In this document: positions 62,899 through 64,000 of the stretch, piece after piece
Position numbering within the stretch: position 1 is the stretch's first letter
Layout: each line of letters begins with the position of its first letter
Assembly: GCF_003315795.1 (NCBI RefSeq)
Contig: NZ_QMEY01000001.1
Span: 558,001 to 622,000, forward strand
Reading direction: 5' to 3'
Length of the DNA stretch: 64,000 nucleotides
Source: Spongiactinospora rosea
Lineage (GTDB): Bacteria > Actinomycetota > Actinomycetes > Streptosporangiales > Streptosporangiaceae
The notes under the pieces: generated by a model
What the model saw: only the letters and a program-made list of their open reading frames with translations
Database searches by the model: none
What the model was told of the DNA's origin: nothing
Made by a program: the position numbers and the translations under genes

Positions 62899-64000
62899 TG
62901 AAGAAGACGACTACGGACGAAACGACGACAGGCGAGAGCGCCGCCGTGCCCGCAGGCCGTACCGGCCCCAAGGGGCTCGGGGTGGTGGGCTGGCTGCGCT
63001 GGTTCTGGCGCACGCTCACCGCCATGCGGACCGCGCTGGTGCTGCTGTTCCTGCTCGCGCTCGCCTCGGTGCCCGGCTCGCTGTTCCCGCAGCGCGGCGT
63101 CGAGCCGGGCGCGGTGACCCGCTACTTCAAGAGCAACCCCGGCACGGCCGAGTGGCTGGACCGGCTGTGGATGTTCGACGTGTTCCAGGCCCCCTGGTTC
63201 GCGGCGATCTATCTGCTGCTGTTCGTGTCGCTGATCGGCTGCATCCTGCCGCGTACCGGGGTCTACCTGCGCGAGCTGCGCCGTGAGCCGCCCGCCGCGC
63301 CACGCCACCTGAACCGGCTGCCGCACCACTCGACCATCGCCGGCACCGCCACGACCGAGGAACTGGCCGCCGCGCTGCGCCGCAGGCGCTTCCGGGTGGT
63401 CAGCGGCCCCGGCTGGGTGGGCGGCGAGAAGGGCTACCTGCGCGAGGCGGGCAACCTGCTCTTCCACACCGCGCTGGTCGGCATCCTGCTCGCGCTCGGC
63501 ATCGGCGCCCTGTACGGCTACCGAGGCAACGTGCTGATCGTCGAGGGCAACGGCTTCGCCAACACCGTCGCCGCCTACGACCGGTACATCCCGGGCAGCC
63601 AGGTCTCCGCCGAGTCGCTGGAGCCGTTCTCCTTCCAGCTCGACGACTTCAAGGTCGACTACCAGATCACCGGCGACCGTCCCGGCCAGGTGCTGGACTA
63701 CACGGCCAAGCTGTCGGTGCACGACTCGCCCGCGGCGGCCGAGCGCGCCTACACCCTCAAGGTCAACGACCCGCTCGACGTCAACGGCACGCTGACCTAC
63801 CTGATCGACCACGGCTACGCGCCGACCTTCACCGTCACCGACGGGTCCGGCCAGGTCGCGTTCGAGGGGCCGGTCGCCTGCCTGCCCCAGAACAGCCGGA
63901 CCTTCGCCTCCGAGTGCACCATCAAGGTCCCCGACGCCAAGCCGGACCAGCTCGGCCTGGCGATCAGGTTCCTGCCCACCGCGGCCGAGATGCAGGACGG
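62898..64000 (+). CDS. resB: ResB cytochrome c synthase subunit (partial, runs off the right edge)
   Basis: At least 367 residues from ATG 62898. A polar start is followed by WFWRTLTAMRTALVLLFLLA and further helices (AIYLLLFVSLIGCILP, then LLFHTALVGILLALGIGALY), with the large extracytoplasmic ResB domain between and after (FQLDDFKVDYQITG). System II cytochrome c maturation: ResB with ResC exports haem and joins it to apocytochromes. resC is expected just beyond the window. Confidence 0.95.
   Translation, partial: MKKTTTDETTTGESAAVPAGRTGPKGLGVVGWLRWFWRTLTAMRTALVLLFLLALASVPGSLFPQRGVEPGAVTRYFKSNPGTAEWLDRLWMFDVFQAPWFAAIYLLLFVSLIGCILPRTGVYLRELRREPPAAPRHLNRLPHHSTIAGTATTEELAAALRRRRFRVVSGPGWVGGEKGYLREAGNLLFHTALVGILLALGIGALYGYRGNVLIVEGNGFANTVAAYDRYIPGSQVSAESLEPFSFQLDDFKVDYQITGDRPGQVLDYTAKLSVHDSPAAAERAYTLKVNDPLDVNGTLTYLIDHGYAPTFTVTDGSGQVAFEGPVACLPQNSRTFASECTIKVPDAKPDQLGLAIRFLPTAAEMQD

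Overview
The window is high-GC actinobacterial chromosome. Three features point to a filamentous member of the Streptosporangiales (Nonomuraea / Streptosporangium type). First, gene order from about 34 to 62 kb follows the Streptomyces bldN-rex-hem neighbourhood. Second, there is an XRE-DUF5753 / DUF397 regulator pair. Third, there is a complete HspR-controlled chaperone operon. No rRNA, tRNA, CRISPR array, phage or classical insertion sequence is visible. The genus is an inference.

Layout. 0-5 kb: redox and signalling genes on the minus strand (cNMP-binding histidine kinase, receiver/FAD-reductase fusion, Rieske membrane protein, HD hydrolase, TetR). 5-8 kb: two orphan small genes and an XRE/DUF397 pair around a long AT-richer intergenic region with repeated palindromes. 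8-10 kb: fur-catalase pair. 10-14 kb: CapA lipoprotein, TetR and small unknown genes. 14-21 kb: dnaK-grpE-dnaJ-hspR-clpB behind a promoter bracketed by two HspR sites. 21-25 kb: a degenerate proline-dehydrogenase-like protein, a winged-helix AlkZ-like protein and proC. 25-34 kb: a MacAB-type exporter, a TPR-LuxR regulator, an ABC-2 exporter and a two-component system. 34-43 kb: acuC, an excisionase-like HTH protein, the tiny ribosomal protein bS22, epimerase, acyltransferase, HAD phosphatase, and an ECF sigma / DUF5667 pair that looks like BldN/RsbN with a BldN-type promoter in front of the anti-sigma gene.

43-50 kb is the accessory part. It starts with an array of ~250-290 bp repeats rich in hairpins and not protein-coding. 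Related copies recur in direct orientation at 45.2 kb, in inverted orientation at 44.1 and 49.5-49.96 kb, and as a decayed copy at 13.0 kb. Between the arrays lie a lipoprotein, a 41-codon proline/aspartate-rich peptide gene translationally coupled to a long PIMT-like methyltransferase (a candidate aspartimide RiPP pair), and an HXXEE membrane protein with a divergent TetR and a duplicated operator. The right-hand repeats abut a truncated, frameshifted MBL-fold pseudogene.

50-64 kb: cutA, GNAT, glutaredoxin, then rex-hemA-hemC-hemD(cobA fusion)-hemB, a Prim-Pol-like protein, hemL, a LysR regulator, a histidine phosphatase and the cytochrome c biogenesis genes tlpA-ccdA-resB (cut by the window edge). 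Rex senses NADH/NAD+ and a Rex operator precedes its own operon. Haem synthesis and cytochrome c maturation are therefore physically and probably functionally linked. Many genes in the window lack a Shine-Dalgarno site and carry a TAnnnT box 6-7 nt before the start codon, which suggests leaderless transcripts.
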